In this document: one piece after another, positions 47,980 through 58,996 of the stretch
How the letters are laid out: the number at the start of each line of letters is the position of its first letter
Numbering within the stretch: position 1 is the stretch's first letter
Assembly: GCA_016800925.1 (NCBI GenBank)
Contig: JABCPU010000119.1
Span: 62,001-126,000 of the forward strand
Length of the DNA stretch: 64,000 nt
Origin: Suillus spraguei
Taxonomy: Eukaryota; Basidiomycota; Agaricomycetes; Boletales; Suillaceae
Direction of reading: 5' to 3'
Program-made: the position numbers and the translations under genes
The notes under the pieces: model-generated
Database searches by the model: none
What the model was told of the DNA's origin: nothing
Seen by the model: the letters and a program-made list of their open reading frames with translations, nothing else

Positions 47980-48530
47980 AGGGGGTTATGACCGGCTTGG
48001 GGTCACTGGGATCACGTTATCGAGATTGTACGCCTTCGCGATGCCTCGTGACTGCAAGAATTGTATGATGATCCAATACTCAGGAGCGGGTTCCGTTATT
48101 ATATTCCCTTTCTACATATCATCAGCTACTTCGGACATGTTCTTTGCTCTTTATCAATTTTCTGCGTCCTAATTCTAGGCTTTTCTGCTCCTATTTTGTG
48201 TGATGACGAGAAGCTTGTGTATGCTCCTATCCCCTTGAGTACTGATCTGAATCTCACGGCCCTGACCCCACCGATCGTCACGGAAAAGGTGGACTTTATC
48301 CTACGTTATCGCAAGCATGCGGCCCATCACAAGACACCCCAGGAATCAATATTTGATCAGTATGTCACTGATCACGTCCATATCGGTCGGATTGAGTTGT
48401 CGTCTTGGACAACTGGTGAATTTATCATCGGTAATCCACAGGTATATATACCCCTCCATCCTGCGCTCATTTCTTCAGTCAAGTCAATCGAACCACTCTT
48501 CACACTTTCAAACGCACACATCACATCGAA
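47980..48530. other. Intergenic, 550 bp, Argonaute promoter
   Basis: No gene is recognised. A plus-strand open frame spans 48061-48480 and runs past the Argonaute start, but it has no family features and overlaps exon 1 in another phase. Confidence 0.5.
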
Positions 48531-51500
48531 ATGTCTTCTCGAAGGGGCGTACCGCAACAAGTTCTCACCAACTCATTCGTCATCTCGAAACTGCCGGCTA
48601 AGACCCAATATTTTCAATACGAAGGTAAGTTTCACTCTTGCTACGATGATACATCAGCTGAACTTCATATAGTTGGTGAGTATTTGTATACCGGTGGCCG
48701 ATGATGGCACCTCACTCCAATATAGCGATCTCTGGCGGCGGAAGGGATGTCAAGAACGCTCGTAGGAGGATCGAGGTGTTTGAACGTCTCCAGAATCACA
48801 CTGACCCGAGGCTATTCACGCCGCGCTGTATTTTTGATGGAGCCGTCATTATGTACTCCTCCCGCGAGCTTCCACTGTCCGGCAGGGACTCTCAAACCGT
48901 AAGAGCTAGGGTGTTCGAGTCGGAACTACTGATCGATCCTCTACTTCTGGTCGTAAAATAGTTCGAAGTCAATATGTCTGACAAGCCCCGAACAGATGGG
49001 TCTGCCCCGACTCGTGGGATCCTCCAGGTATCCCTGAAGAAGGTCGCCGCCGAACCGATCGACTTCAAGTATGTATATTTTTTGTCGAGCGAGATTTTAT
49101 GCTCATCGTCAAATTATAGTGGTTTGCAAGCGTTCATCGACGGAAAACAGACCAAGCAGACTCCTCAGGTCCTGACTGCGATTAATGTGCTCCAGCTGAT
49201 CATCCGCCAAGGACCTAATTTGTGCGTCGCGCTTTTGTCATTATTTGGCCAGGAAAGCTCATTTTTTCCTGCAGGAAATACCCGAACAACACGCGCGCTT
49301 TCTTTACCAAAGATGCCGGCATACAAACCTTAGGTGGAGGCCTGGAATTGTGGCGCGGATACTTCCAGTAAGTCCAGTATCTCTCTGGCGACGCTTATTT
49401 GACCAACGTGCAATAGGAGTGTTCGCCCTACCATAGGAAAAGTCCTAGTGAACATCGATGTGTCGACAGCGGTCATGTAAGCAAGCCCGCCTCAATTATT
49501 ACATATTAGCACTCATGTAGATTTCAGGTTCAAGCAGGATAGCTTTCAGAACACCGCTCTCGCCGTTCTAAAGCAGAGGGATGCTCGTGCACTGGACCTC
49601 CGCGCAGAGTCGCCGCAATTCCGGCAATTGAAAAGTTTTTTCAAGGGTGTTTCTGTCACGCTCGTTCACCGGCCGGGTCTTAAAAAGATTCGAGGCTTGG
49701 TTCCTAACGCCGGCAACTTTGAGTTCGAAAACACCACGGTCAAGGTAAGTTTCAATATGAATCGCATTCATACCAGCCTCTCTCACCGCGAGTGCAGGAG
49801 TACTTTGAGAAAACTTGGAATCGCCGACTGTCGTATCCGAATATCATCGGTATTCAAGTTGGGTCAAAGGATCGCGATGAGGTCATCCCAGCGGAGATGT
49901 GTAATATTGCCCCGGATCAACGTTATACTCGCAAGCTTCCTCCCGAGTTCTCGCCATCCATGGTAAAATTCTCTTCGAAGAATCCCCAGGATCGCCTAGC
50001 GCTCATCAGCGCCGGCATCAATAATTCTATAACGGCCGACCAACGCTCTGTAAGTAACACATTCATCTTTGTATGCGCTTAATTGACTGCCTGTATAGGC
50101 TCTGGATTATCAAAATTCGCCGTTCCTACAAGACGCTGGGATCACCGTGTCTCCTGATCCCATCTTAGTCACCGGGCGTGTCCTTCCAACGCCAAAGATT
50201 CACTACGGAAACCCTGCTTCGAGTAGGCCGGTGGTAAGTCCAGGGCGCCAGAATGCATGGATCACAACGATTTGATCCTCCACTTACAGCAACCGAGGAA
50301 TGGTTCGTGGAACGTCATAGACCAAACCTTCCATGAGCCGAAGAGTCTATCATCCTGGGGGATTCTTAACTACTCAAGGGTCAATGATCAAACAATTAAC
50401 CGGTTCATCAATACGTTACTCAACGCCTGTAAAAAACTTGGTGCCATAATCTCTTTATCTTCTACGCATTTTGGACTAACCTTTTTTGTCTCAGGAATGG
50501 GTAAATGCGGTATTAAATTTGGATTCTAGCTGCTGATCGTTTTTGGCAGATGTATCACCGCCTGCCGCTAGTCAGTCGGGATCTGGAGCGTCATCTGTAG
50601 TGAACGTAAGTGCTACGTCAATCAACCGTCGACATGAACTCAATCGAGCAGGATATGAGGTCACTTAAACATTCCGTTCACGGTAAGATAGGCAAAGATC
50701 CGGAGATGGTACTAGCCATCCTGCCAACGAGCTCAACTGATATATATCACGCGATCAAATCATTTGGTGACGTTATTGCTGGTGTACGTGCCCATATCTG
50801 ATTAGTTAGAATGATGCTCACATCTTGCCTAGTTCCCAACACAGTGTGTCGTGAGTCATGTCGCGTTGTTTACGACTTCCATTATAACCATCTTCTCCAT
50901 CCAGCGAGAGAACAAGATCGAGCGGGCAAATGACCAGTACTGTGCCAATCTAGGCATGAAGTATGTCAAATCCCGAAGTCTCTCCCGTTGTACACCATTG
51001 ACTCGTTTTGTAGAATCAACGCCAAACTCGGAGGCGTTAATTCGTTGCCAAGGTCAGGTGCGTTGGAAAAGCTCACAAGTGCCCCATTCATGGTTATCGG
51101 TATGTACCGTCTCTGTTTGACCCTGGAGACTCATCGATGGCTGGTTCATCCTGCCCCAGGTGCCGATGTGGGGCATCCTGCACCTGGCATGGTAAACCAG
51201 CCCTCAGTGGCATCTCTCGTTTATTCCTTTGATCGGTATGCTGTACGGTACGAGGCCATGATGTCGGTCCAGCACCCCCGTCAAGAAAAGATCGACGAAT
51301 TGCGAAAACTGGTATACGTGAGTTCGTTCCGTCTGCTATATGTACACGCGGTTCAACTATCTCCAGCGTGCGATCGAGGAGTTCGGTGACCGTAATAGGG
51401 CGGCACCCGTGCGCATCATTTTCTTCCGGGATGGTCTTTCCGAAGGGGAATACGCGCTCACGGGAAAAGAGGAGATCGAGGATATCACGGGTGAGTGTTG

Positions 51501-52395
51501 TCTAGCGACGGCTATTTATTTGTTCACCGTGGCTACTAGGAGCGATCGATGACATTTGGCGTGACAAGAACGTAAAGAGCGGGAAACCCGAGTTGACGTT
51601 CATAGTTGTAGGTAAACGGTAAGTCTGCAACATATTCTGTGTATTCCCTCAGGCTCATCCACTATTTATCAAGACACCATGTCCGGTTTTTCCCGAAGAA
51701 TAGGTGCGTTGCCTTGTTATTGCTTCCGTTTCTATTCGATTCATGGATGCGTGTCTAGGAACGAGGGAGACAGGTCTGGTAACTGTCCGCCGGGATTCGT
51801 TGCCGATCAGGGAGTAGGCAATCCAGCAGTGCGGGATTTCTACTTGCAGTCGCACGGAGGTCTTCTCGGAAGTTCGTCCTTCATAATTACTCAACTTCGT
51901 CGACCACTGATTATCTGTGCAGCTAGTAGACCTAGTCATTATATCACGCTTAGAGATGACATTTATAAGCACAACGTGGACGAGTAAGTTTACAGCCTGT
52001 CACTGTCATATGACCCGCTCACTTTCCTCTCAATAGCCTACAAGAACTCGCGTTCACGTTATGCCATGCTTACGCTCGTGCCACGCGTTCCGTTTCAATT
52101 CCCGCTCCCGTTTATTGTAAGTCACTTATCGCCATCCATCGCAGACACTTCTAACACGCTCCCGTTCCTCTTCTAAAGATGCCGATGCGAGTATCACCAT
52201 CCTGTCCAAGCAACGAGATCCATACTGATTATTCAACAGATCGTCTGTGCACGCGGCGCGTTCCATTTCAACCCCGCCATGGGTTTTGATGCCGCTACAA
52301 TCTCTAGCAACGATGATGCGTTCGACCTTGAAAGGTGGAGGAAGAACTTCAAAGACAAGCATGTGAACTTGTCGAAGAAGATGAATTTCATGTGA
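48531..52395 (+). CDS. Argonaute (PAZ-PIWI), RNA silencing effector
   Basis: A complete-looking Argonaute of about 850 residues spread over about 26 exons. N-terminal and linker parts include FDGAVIMYSSRELPLSG, RGILQVSLKKV and GGGLELWRGYFQSVRP. The PAZ region carries the typical EYFEKTWNRRLSYPNIIGIQ. MID/PIWI motifs are FPTQCV, NQYC-type DQYCANLGMK-INAKLGG, GADVGHPAPG (first catalytic Asp), RDGLSEGEY (second catalytic Asp), KRHHVRFFP, SHGGLLGTSRPSHY and RSVSIPAPVYYAD (fourth catalytic position Asp rather than His). Tiny exons are predicted at 48673-48675 (3 nt) and 50495-50500 (6 nt). The last-but-one intron, after YYAD, has a GC donor (GAT|GCGAGT). No frame break was found. Confidence 0.93.
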
Positions 52396-53194
52396 CATCA
52401 TGGAGACTTGCGCACGCGTTGACTCAGAAGCTTGTAGGACATATATAAATCAAGATATGTAGGATGTCGCAGCATTGTTAGAATGAAACCAATGAACGTG
52501 ATTCTTTTTTCGGTGTTCTCTTTCCTTGTGCATTGCTTCGGCTTGAAGTTCCTGGGCCTGCTACGGTTGTGCCTTTTAGATAAAGAACCACGTATTGTGG
52601 ACAGACCTGGGTAAATCATATGCCTCTCGGCGACGAGCCTAGAGTCCAGACCGGTCCCATAAAGCCGCATTGGTCTGACAGCACCGTTTGTTTGCGCCAC
52701 ACAGGATTGGAACTGCGTGCTTGGCTATGAGGTATCAACCTGTCAGAGTTCGTCAACAGAACGAACAAGTTACAACTAGATTTGATATTGTATTTCATCT
52801 CGAGTCGTAGTTGATGCGGCGAGGCGATACCCGTGGAGATGCACTTGTAGGAATCAATTCACTGCATCAATCAAGACGTACGGTAAGAGTGAGCTGTTGG
52901 GAAGTACTGCTTAGCTGGTGGAACTGGAGGTGCAAGTCAAGTTAGGACCAGATGCTTCTCAGTATAAAGCACAGTCTATCGGTTAGCCATATGCGCAACT
53001 CACAGACTTTCTAGTGGACGTGGACATCTACCTCAAAATACCGGGAGGATGTTCAACTAGCCTTTTTTGGAGCAATGCATCGAAGCAAGCACCTTGCAGC
53101 GCCATACGCCCATGTGCAATCTATTTGATATACATAGACCTATAAGTTTAGTTCTACCGCAATCGCCTAAGTGGAATTGCTGCATTTGTTGTGT
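52396..53194. other. Intergenic, 0.8 kb, convergent ends
   Basis: The Argonaute (+) and PDX1 (-) genes end toward each other. Apart from their 3' UTRs I see nothing here. Confidence 0.55.
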
Positions 53195-54754
53195 TCACCA
53201 CCCACGGGAAGCGAGTCTCCCTCCTTTCAAATTTGCATCGCTAAAGAACGGAGATCAACATATGCTACGAGAGTAAATATAAACATGAAACTTGCATCGT
53301 GAGACCGACCATAGGAGCGCCGATATCTTCTGATACCTGATTTCGAATTTAGTGTGAAACACGTAGAGATGAGGTAAGGAGTCACACCTCAGCAAGCATG
53401 TTGGGGTTGTTATGATGAGTCACCTAGTGCATCGTGTCAGTTGCGATGGCATGATCAATGGAAGGAGATAAGGTACCGCTTGTACGATGGCTCGCGCCCG
53501 TTTGGCCGGATCGCCAGACTGGCAAAAGGTTGAGTGAATAGAGATTATTCGCAAGTCATTCAGGACCTACGTGGAAAATGCCAGAACCGACAAATACTAT
53601 TAGCCGCTTGCATCAGCATCAACGTCAACAAAGCTTTAATAGAACCTACTTCCGTCGCAGCCCAGCTGCATCATAAGTGCTGCGTCAGCTAAGATCCACA
53701 CACGTCAATTTTCCACTTCACAGGATCAGGATCAGCAAGTACCTGGGGTGGCGATACCTCCAGCGGCAAAGTTGACAACTGGCAACCGTTTTAGGCGAGC
53801 TGTTTCCTTGAGGAGGTGGAAGGGGGCCTGGATCTCCTTGGCATATGCATACAGCTCTTCTTCATTCATGACGCTGGCCTTTCTGATCTCACTCATGACT
53901 GAGCGTTGGTGGCGGACTGCCTCGACGACGTTACCGGTTCCAGCCTCGCCCTTTGTGCGGATGAAAGCGGCACCTTCTGAAATGCGGCGAAGGGCTTCGC
54001 CGAGGTTACGGGCGCCGCATACGAAAGGGATTTTAAAATTGTGTTTATTGATGTGATGTTCGTTATCTGCAGGAGTGAGAACTTCAGATTCGTCAATGTA
54101 GTCTATGCCGATGGCTTGTAGAATCTAATTTTGGTAAGATGGCGATGCAAATGAATGGAATTAGGCGAGTTGGCATCACGATGAAGATAGGGACTCGCCT
54201 GGGCTTCTACAAAGTGACCGATGCGCACTTTTGCCATGACAGGGATTGTGACGGCATCGACGATGGACTTGATCATTGCAGGATCGCTCTATATTGTGGA
54301 GATGAATGAAAGAGATCATTGTGAAAGTAAAAGAAAGGCGTACCATACGTGCAACGCCGCCTTCGTTGCGAATGTCTGCAGGAACACGTTCGAGTGCCAT
54401 GACAGCACATGCCCCTGCCTCCTCGGCAATGCGTGCCTGAAGTGAGACAAGTTGAGTGAAAAGTCAGGGGCGGGATATAAAGATTCGCACCTGGTCTGGG
54501 TTAGTGACATCCATGATGACACCACCCTGGATGGGATCAGAAAGGGAAAGTACAGATTTGGAGTGGGAGCACCTTTAGCATTTGAGCCAAGCCTGATTTT
54601 ACCTGGGAATGGTGAGTATTGGAATGGGATTGATATTGTGGGACCACCGTACGCCAAATGTTCCCAACTTGCTATTTGATGTATCGCGTTGTGCTGATCT
54701 TGGGATTGCAGCAGATACTGGGGCTTGTTGAGGGGTAGTTGCAGGAGTGGACAT
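53195..54754 (-). CDS. PDX1: Pyridoxal 5'-phosphate synthase, Pdx1/SNZ subunit
   Basis: Pdx1 makes PLP (vitamin B6) from ribose 5-phosphate, glyceraldehyde 3-phosphate and ammonia supplied by Pdx2. The exons give [60 protein letters not shown] with the first catalytic Lys, [46 protein letters not shown] with the second catalytic Lys, [27 protein letters not shown] and the tail GGRLASRGW. Length is about 320 residues, normal. Two introns have GC donors: CAG|GCGAGT after FVEAQ and AT|GCAAGT before IDANLKGG. The last exon is recognisable only by using that GC donor. Confidence 0.93.
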
Positions 54755-55136
54755 GATGGTGATGAGTAGAAAGATTTGTTGACATTCGGTGAACGGAACG
54801 GAGTCGGAAAGCTAAACATGAGTAAATAATAATAGGCGATGAGCATGAGATTGTCACGTTACATGGTATGTGATTTGGTTGGTTGGTAAGACAAGGAGAG
54901 ATGGAATGTCAGAATGGACAGGTGCGTGGAATAACTGCGATATGATGATGATCGGAATTTGAATTAGAAACAAAGCCAGCAGAACTACCTGAATCTGTCC
55001 AAATAAATATGAAATTGACCTCCTTGCCTCCTTACGTAGCTATGGCGTTCCTACTCACTTATTTACCTTTATCCGAAGGTCTCACTCTCCATATAAGACT
55101 CATCATCTTTTCCTTCCTCCCTTCTCTCTCACCATC
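54755..55136. promoter_or_regulatory. Divergent promoter region, PDX1 / orphan
   Basis: A 382 bp gap between start codons. An ATATAAG box at 55091-55097, followed by a pyrimidine-rich run to 55136, fits a TATA plus start region for the rightward orphan. Confidence 0.45.
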
Positions 55137-55639
55137 ATGTCCCTAGACTCCTTTACCCTTGACGAATACTGGTGGTGGTTTAACGCTTTCGACAAAGCTC
55201 AATGTATGTATTCTTATATTCCCCCCCCCACACAAACCTCCTAATCATCTCCTTCTCAGTTCCCCCATCCCCTTCTGAAACATGTTCTTCCTTCTCAACC
55301 GACCTATCACCTTCTCCAGAACCAGTCACAATACGTGTCGTTTGTGATGTTCCCCTACAAGCCCCTCGTCCACTTCCATATCACTCTCCTACTTTCCTCA
55401 AATTCGATCTACCCGATCCCGACGAAGACTTGTCCCACCCACCCTACACACACAGACCCTCGAAACGTAAACGTGATCACAACGACGACCACGATATTGA
55501 TCATCATGTTCCTCTAAAACGCCGAAATGCTGCCTTACAACGATGGCCAGCCGGTGTTCACCGCCAACCTCACGCCGCTAGCGCTAAACAGGGTCGTTCT
55601 CACGTATATACCGCTACCCGCCCTGATCGCTTCCGATGA
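55137..55639 (+). CDS. Orphan basic/proline-rich protein, possibly nuclear
   Basis: I do not recognise it. Exon 1 (MSLDSFTLDEYWWWFNAFDK) is joined by a ~60-nt intron with a C run to a Ser/Pro-rich segment, an acidic patch DLPDPDEDLSHP, and a bipartite-like basic stretch RPSKRKRDHNDD, then PLKRRN. This suggests nuclear localisation. Downstream of about 55525 a second frame is also open to 55730 and looks equally protein-like (YNDGQPVFTANLTPLALNRV), so the true C-terminus is unclear. Confidence 0.5.
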
Positions 55640-56262
55640 ATCATTCCCCATCTTAGGGGCATCCTTCTCACTTCTTATTATTCCCTTCAGTCAGTCCTTT
55701 TCTCTCCCCTCCAATTACTCTCCTTTCTAACATTCCACTCAGTCCATATCTGTATTATCCAGCCTCATTATGTATATCTGGCCACCGCCACTTGATCTCT
55801 GCCACTTATTTTGTCACAGCTTAATTCGCACAGTACGTTTCCTCCGCACCCAAACCACCCAAACTTAGATCCATAATTACCAGCATTAACTCCACATTGT
55901 ACAGTATTACATAGCATTTCATCTGATTCTTTCAGATAGTGGAATCGTAGCATATGATCATCACCTCATGCAACCCATCCTTTTTTCAAAGTTGCAAACA
56001 TGACGTCCGACCTCGACGCCCAATTCAATACTTTCATTTCCGCAAGTTCCATTTTATGCCGCACAGTCCCTGACGGCATTTCACCGTACTTGAAACAACC
56101 CCATCGTCTCCACAATCACCACGGTGTAGAAGCAAGCACTCCACCGTCTACAACAGGCAGTTACTATATCGTGTATTATTAGCTTCCGCACCGGTACCAT
56201 TCTACTTACGTTACAACCGGATAGTGGTCTAGGGCTCAGTCTAAATACTCAAATATCGGAAC
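55640..56262. other. Intergenic, 0.6 kb
   Basis: Convergent region between the orphan (+) and the RS-rich gene (-). A 60-codon frame starting at 56000 (MTSDLDAQFNTFISASS) might be a small peptide gene, but nothing supports it. Confidence 0.45.
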
Positions 56263-57882
56263 TCAGGCTGTGGAGCCAGAGAACTCTGCCTCAAAATCAA
56301 AAAACCCATTTGCACTAGCAGCTTTCCTTCGATGATCCTCCGCATGCTCACGTCGTATCTGAGCGGCGCGGAGGTCTATAGTAGTGATTTCCAGTTCGTG
56401 CAACGCTCGGCGTACACCTTTAGAGATCTGCACTTGTTCCGATGCCGCGCGTGAACGACTGGCTTCGATGGCTTCGATTTGGGATAGCTGTGTTGTCTCG
56501 TGTTAATGTGGATGCGATGTGATAGGATTAAGAATTACCTCGTCTTTGTATTTTTGCCCTAGCCGTTCTTTGAGAGTTTCACGGCGCGTAAAGGGGGGGA
56601 GGAATGGTGCTGTGGGGGCTTTGGGCATCTCACCTGAGGGTTCCTCTGGTACTAGGTGTTTGAAGGATGAAGCAGGAGATGGTGGCGTCGGTGGCGTTTT
56701 GACTGCGCCAATAGCGTGATAAGGCGAGTCACGCATTTTAAAGTCACCTTCGACATCTTGGTCAGCGGGTTCCTCTTTGACTTTTGAGCTGGAAGCTGGA
56801 GAACGACCGAGATGTACATCTTCAATGACCGATTCGGTTCTGAGATGATCATCGTCCTTAGGTTCGGCTTTGACATGCGGAGAGGCTGACTTGCTGGCTG
56901 ATTTCTCATGTGGGGCGTGGAGCGACCGTTGGGAGTGTGCCGGGGAAGCCGGGAGCCGCGTTTCTTCATCCGTACGATCGGGCTTGATATCTCGAGACAA
57001 GGAGCGCTTCGAAGGACGGGGACTGGGAGTCTGACTTCCGTGTCGCCTGTCATCACCGCGGTGATCTGAATAGTGACTTCGTGTCGCTGAAGGTGGATGG
57101 GGAGAATGCCATGACTTCACCGGAGATCTCGATGAATGTCGAAGAGTGCTGCCATCAGGAGAAGGCGGCCTGCTGTACCGTCTGGGTGAGTGTGAACGAC
57201 GAGGAGACTTTGCAGGCGAATAGTGCTCCCGACGACGTTCATTTGAATCTACAAAATCAGATATTAAAAATCAATAGCATAGTATATTTGGGGGTATACC
57301 TCGACGTGGGGAATACGGAGCTCTGCGCATACTCGATCTCTCCTTGTCATCGAATCTTCGTCTATCATGGTGATTCCTGTCATATTCCCGACTCCTGCTT
57401 CGCCCTCCGTAGTCTCTGTCTCGCTCCGAATCGCGGGCTCGCCAACTTCCTCCTCCGCGGTAGCTACTCCCTCTGCGCGGCGAAGCACGTCCTCTCCCAC
57501 GTCCTCGTCCTCTCCCTGGATGTTCATCACGCGTCCAAGCCCTGTCGTCTCTACGCTCCGAAACTCTTCTGTCTGGCTCCCACCCCCTCTCTCCTCTGGT
57601 GCGCTCGTCACGGTAGTACTCACGGTCGTTCCGAGAAGGCGAGGTGTAGGTATCTCTTCTTCGAGGCGAACGCGGTGGTGGTGACCTGGGTGGATGATAA
57701 CTTCTATCTCTGTCTCGCTCGCGATCCCTGTCCCTGTCTCTATCTCTGTCGTCGCGTCTGGGACGGTAATGATCTGGTGCAGCCATTGGCACTGGCCGAC
57801 CTACATATCGCCTATCGTCTGAAGGCTCAGGCCAGGTACTTGCTGTTCTGCTGATTTCTGGTTTTGGAGGTAGACCGCTCAT
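56263..57882 (-). CDS. RS/RD-rich protein, probable RNA-processing factor
   Basis: A strongly biased nuclear-type protein. The N-terminal third is dominated by Arg-Asp repeats (RDDRDRDRDRDRERDRDR), SPPPRSPRRR and an RGRGRGRG box. The middle has dense Ser-Pro sites (SPRRSHSPRRYSRPPSPDGS) and acidic/Lys runs with sumo-like VKAEP and VKEEP. The end has ETLKERLGQKYKDE and then a charged helical segment (LHELEITTIDLRAAQIRREH). Three exons, two introns (about 50 nt each), about 540 residues. No RRM is visible. It is divergent from a cyclin L-like gene with 101 bp between starts. An SR-type splicing function is inferred from composition and context only. Confidence 0.75.
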
Positions 57883-57983
57883 GGGGAGTTGTGTACAAGG
57901 CTTGTGAAGGGTGTGTATTTAGTGCCGCGGAGATTGAATTCAATAATCTTTCTGTGGTGCAATACTTGGCTGCAGCGCCAGAC
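57883..57983. promoter_or_regulatory. Compact divergent promoter, RS-rich gene / cyclin
   Basis: Start codons are 101 bp apart, so the two genes share one promoter region. Co-regulation is plausible but inferred. Confidence 0.5.
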
Positions 57984-58996
57984 ATGCCTAACGTTGATTT
58001 AGTTCCATTGGCTTCGACGTCTCAGGTTGAACGCACCCCTTCTAGAGAGGATGGTATACCTGCGGATTTAGAAGAGGATCTTAGGGCATTTGGATGCAAG
58101 CTTATTCATGAAGCTGGTATATTACTGAAACAGTACGTCCAGCGCAGCGTCTGCAGTTTATCAATCATGAAGCCTCTGGACAGAAAACAAATTGCTGTAG
58201 CAACAGCTCAAATCCTATTCCAACGTTTCTGGTATACAACTTCCATGAAACAATTCGGCATCGGCGTGAGTCCTCTACTCCCATCCCACCACAAGTCAAC
58301 TAATCACGCTCATCACACAGGACATCGGAATGGGAGCTCTATACCTCGCATCCAAACTCGAAGAATGCCCGCTCCGGATCCGCGACCTCATCAACATCTA
58401 CGACCTCCTTCTTCAACGCACATCCCACATCCTTTCCTCCCCAAAAACCAAAGACACCTTCAAATACGCCCCAATGTCTTACTTTGGCAACACCTTTTAC
58501 GATCTCAAAGACGCGCTCGTCGTAGCTGAAATGCAGATCCTCAAGCGATTGGGGTTTAACGTCCATGTGCTTCTGCCATATGGCACGCTTATAAACTATC
58601 TCCGCGTTTTGGGGCTGACGAGTAGGAAGGATGCTTGTGCGAAGGCGTGGGGGTATCTTAACGATGCGTGAGTGGATCTCGTATGTATTCCTTCGCACCT
58701 ATTAATAAGAGCGTAGCTTGCAAACGCCTGTGTACGCGTTATACGCAGTCCCAACGATAGTCAGCGCAGCTATCCTCCTTGCTTCTCGTCAACTTGATAT
58801 ATCGTTGCCTTCTGCTCCGCCTCATTGTTGGTGGGACCTGTTTGATGCGCCTTGGGAGGACGTGTGGAGCGTTTGTGGGTATGTCATGCGTTTGTATCGC
58901 GAGCGCGTGCCGGAGGAGAGGATGAGGGTGTTGAGATTGGTGGGTAAGAAGGATGTGAGGGCGTGGTTGGAGGAGAATGCTGTTGTGCAGTCTTGA
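57984..58996 (+). CDS. Cyclin L-like (transcription/splicing cyclin)
   Basis: A two-fold cyclin-box protein close to cyclin L/K/T. Cyclin box 1 includes KQIAVATAQILFQRFWYTTS and the helix MGALYLASKLEECPLRIRD. It continues with AEMQILKRLGFNVHVLLPYG; box 2 has KAWGYLNDALQTPVYALYAV and TIVSAAILLASRQLDI. Introns lie after LLKQ, after FGIG and inside DA. It is about 283 residues and lacks the C-terminal RS domain that longer animal cyclin L proteins carry. The partner would be a CDK11-like kinase. Its divergent neighbour is RS-rich, which may compensate functionally; that is speculation. Confidence 0.85.

Noticed and set aside
48061..48672. 203-codon plus-strand frame before and into the Argonaute
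   Set aside because: It has no family features, overlaps Argonaute exon 1 in a different phase and runs into its first intron.
57081..57854. 257-codon plus-strand frame
   Set aside because: It is the shadow of the low-complexity RS/RD-rich gene on the minus strand; repeats of Arg/Asp/Ser codons give long open antisense frames.
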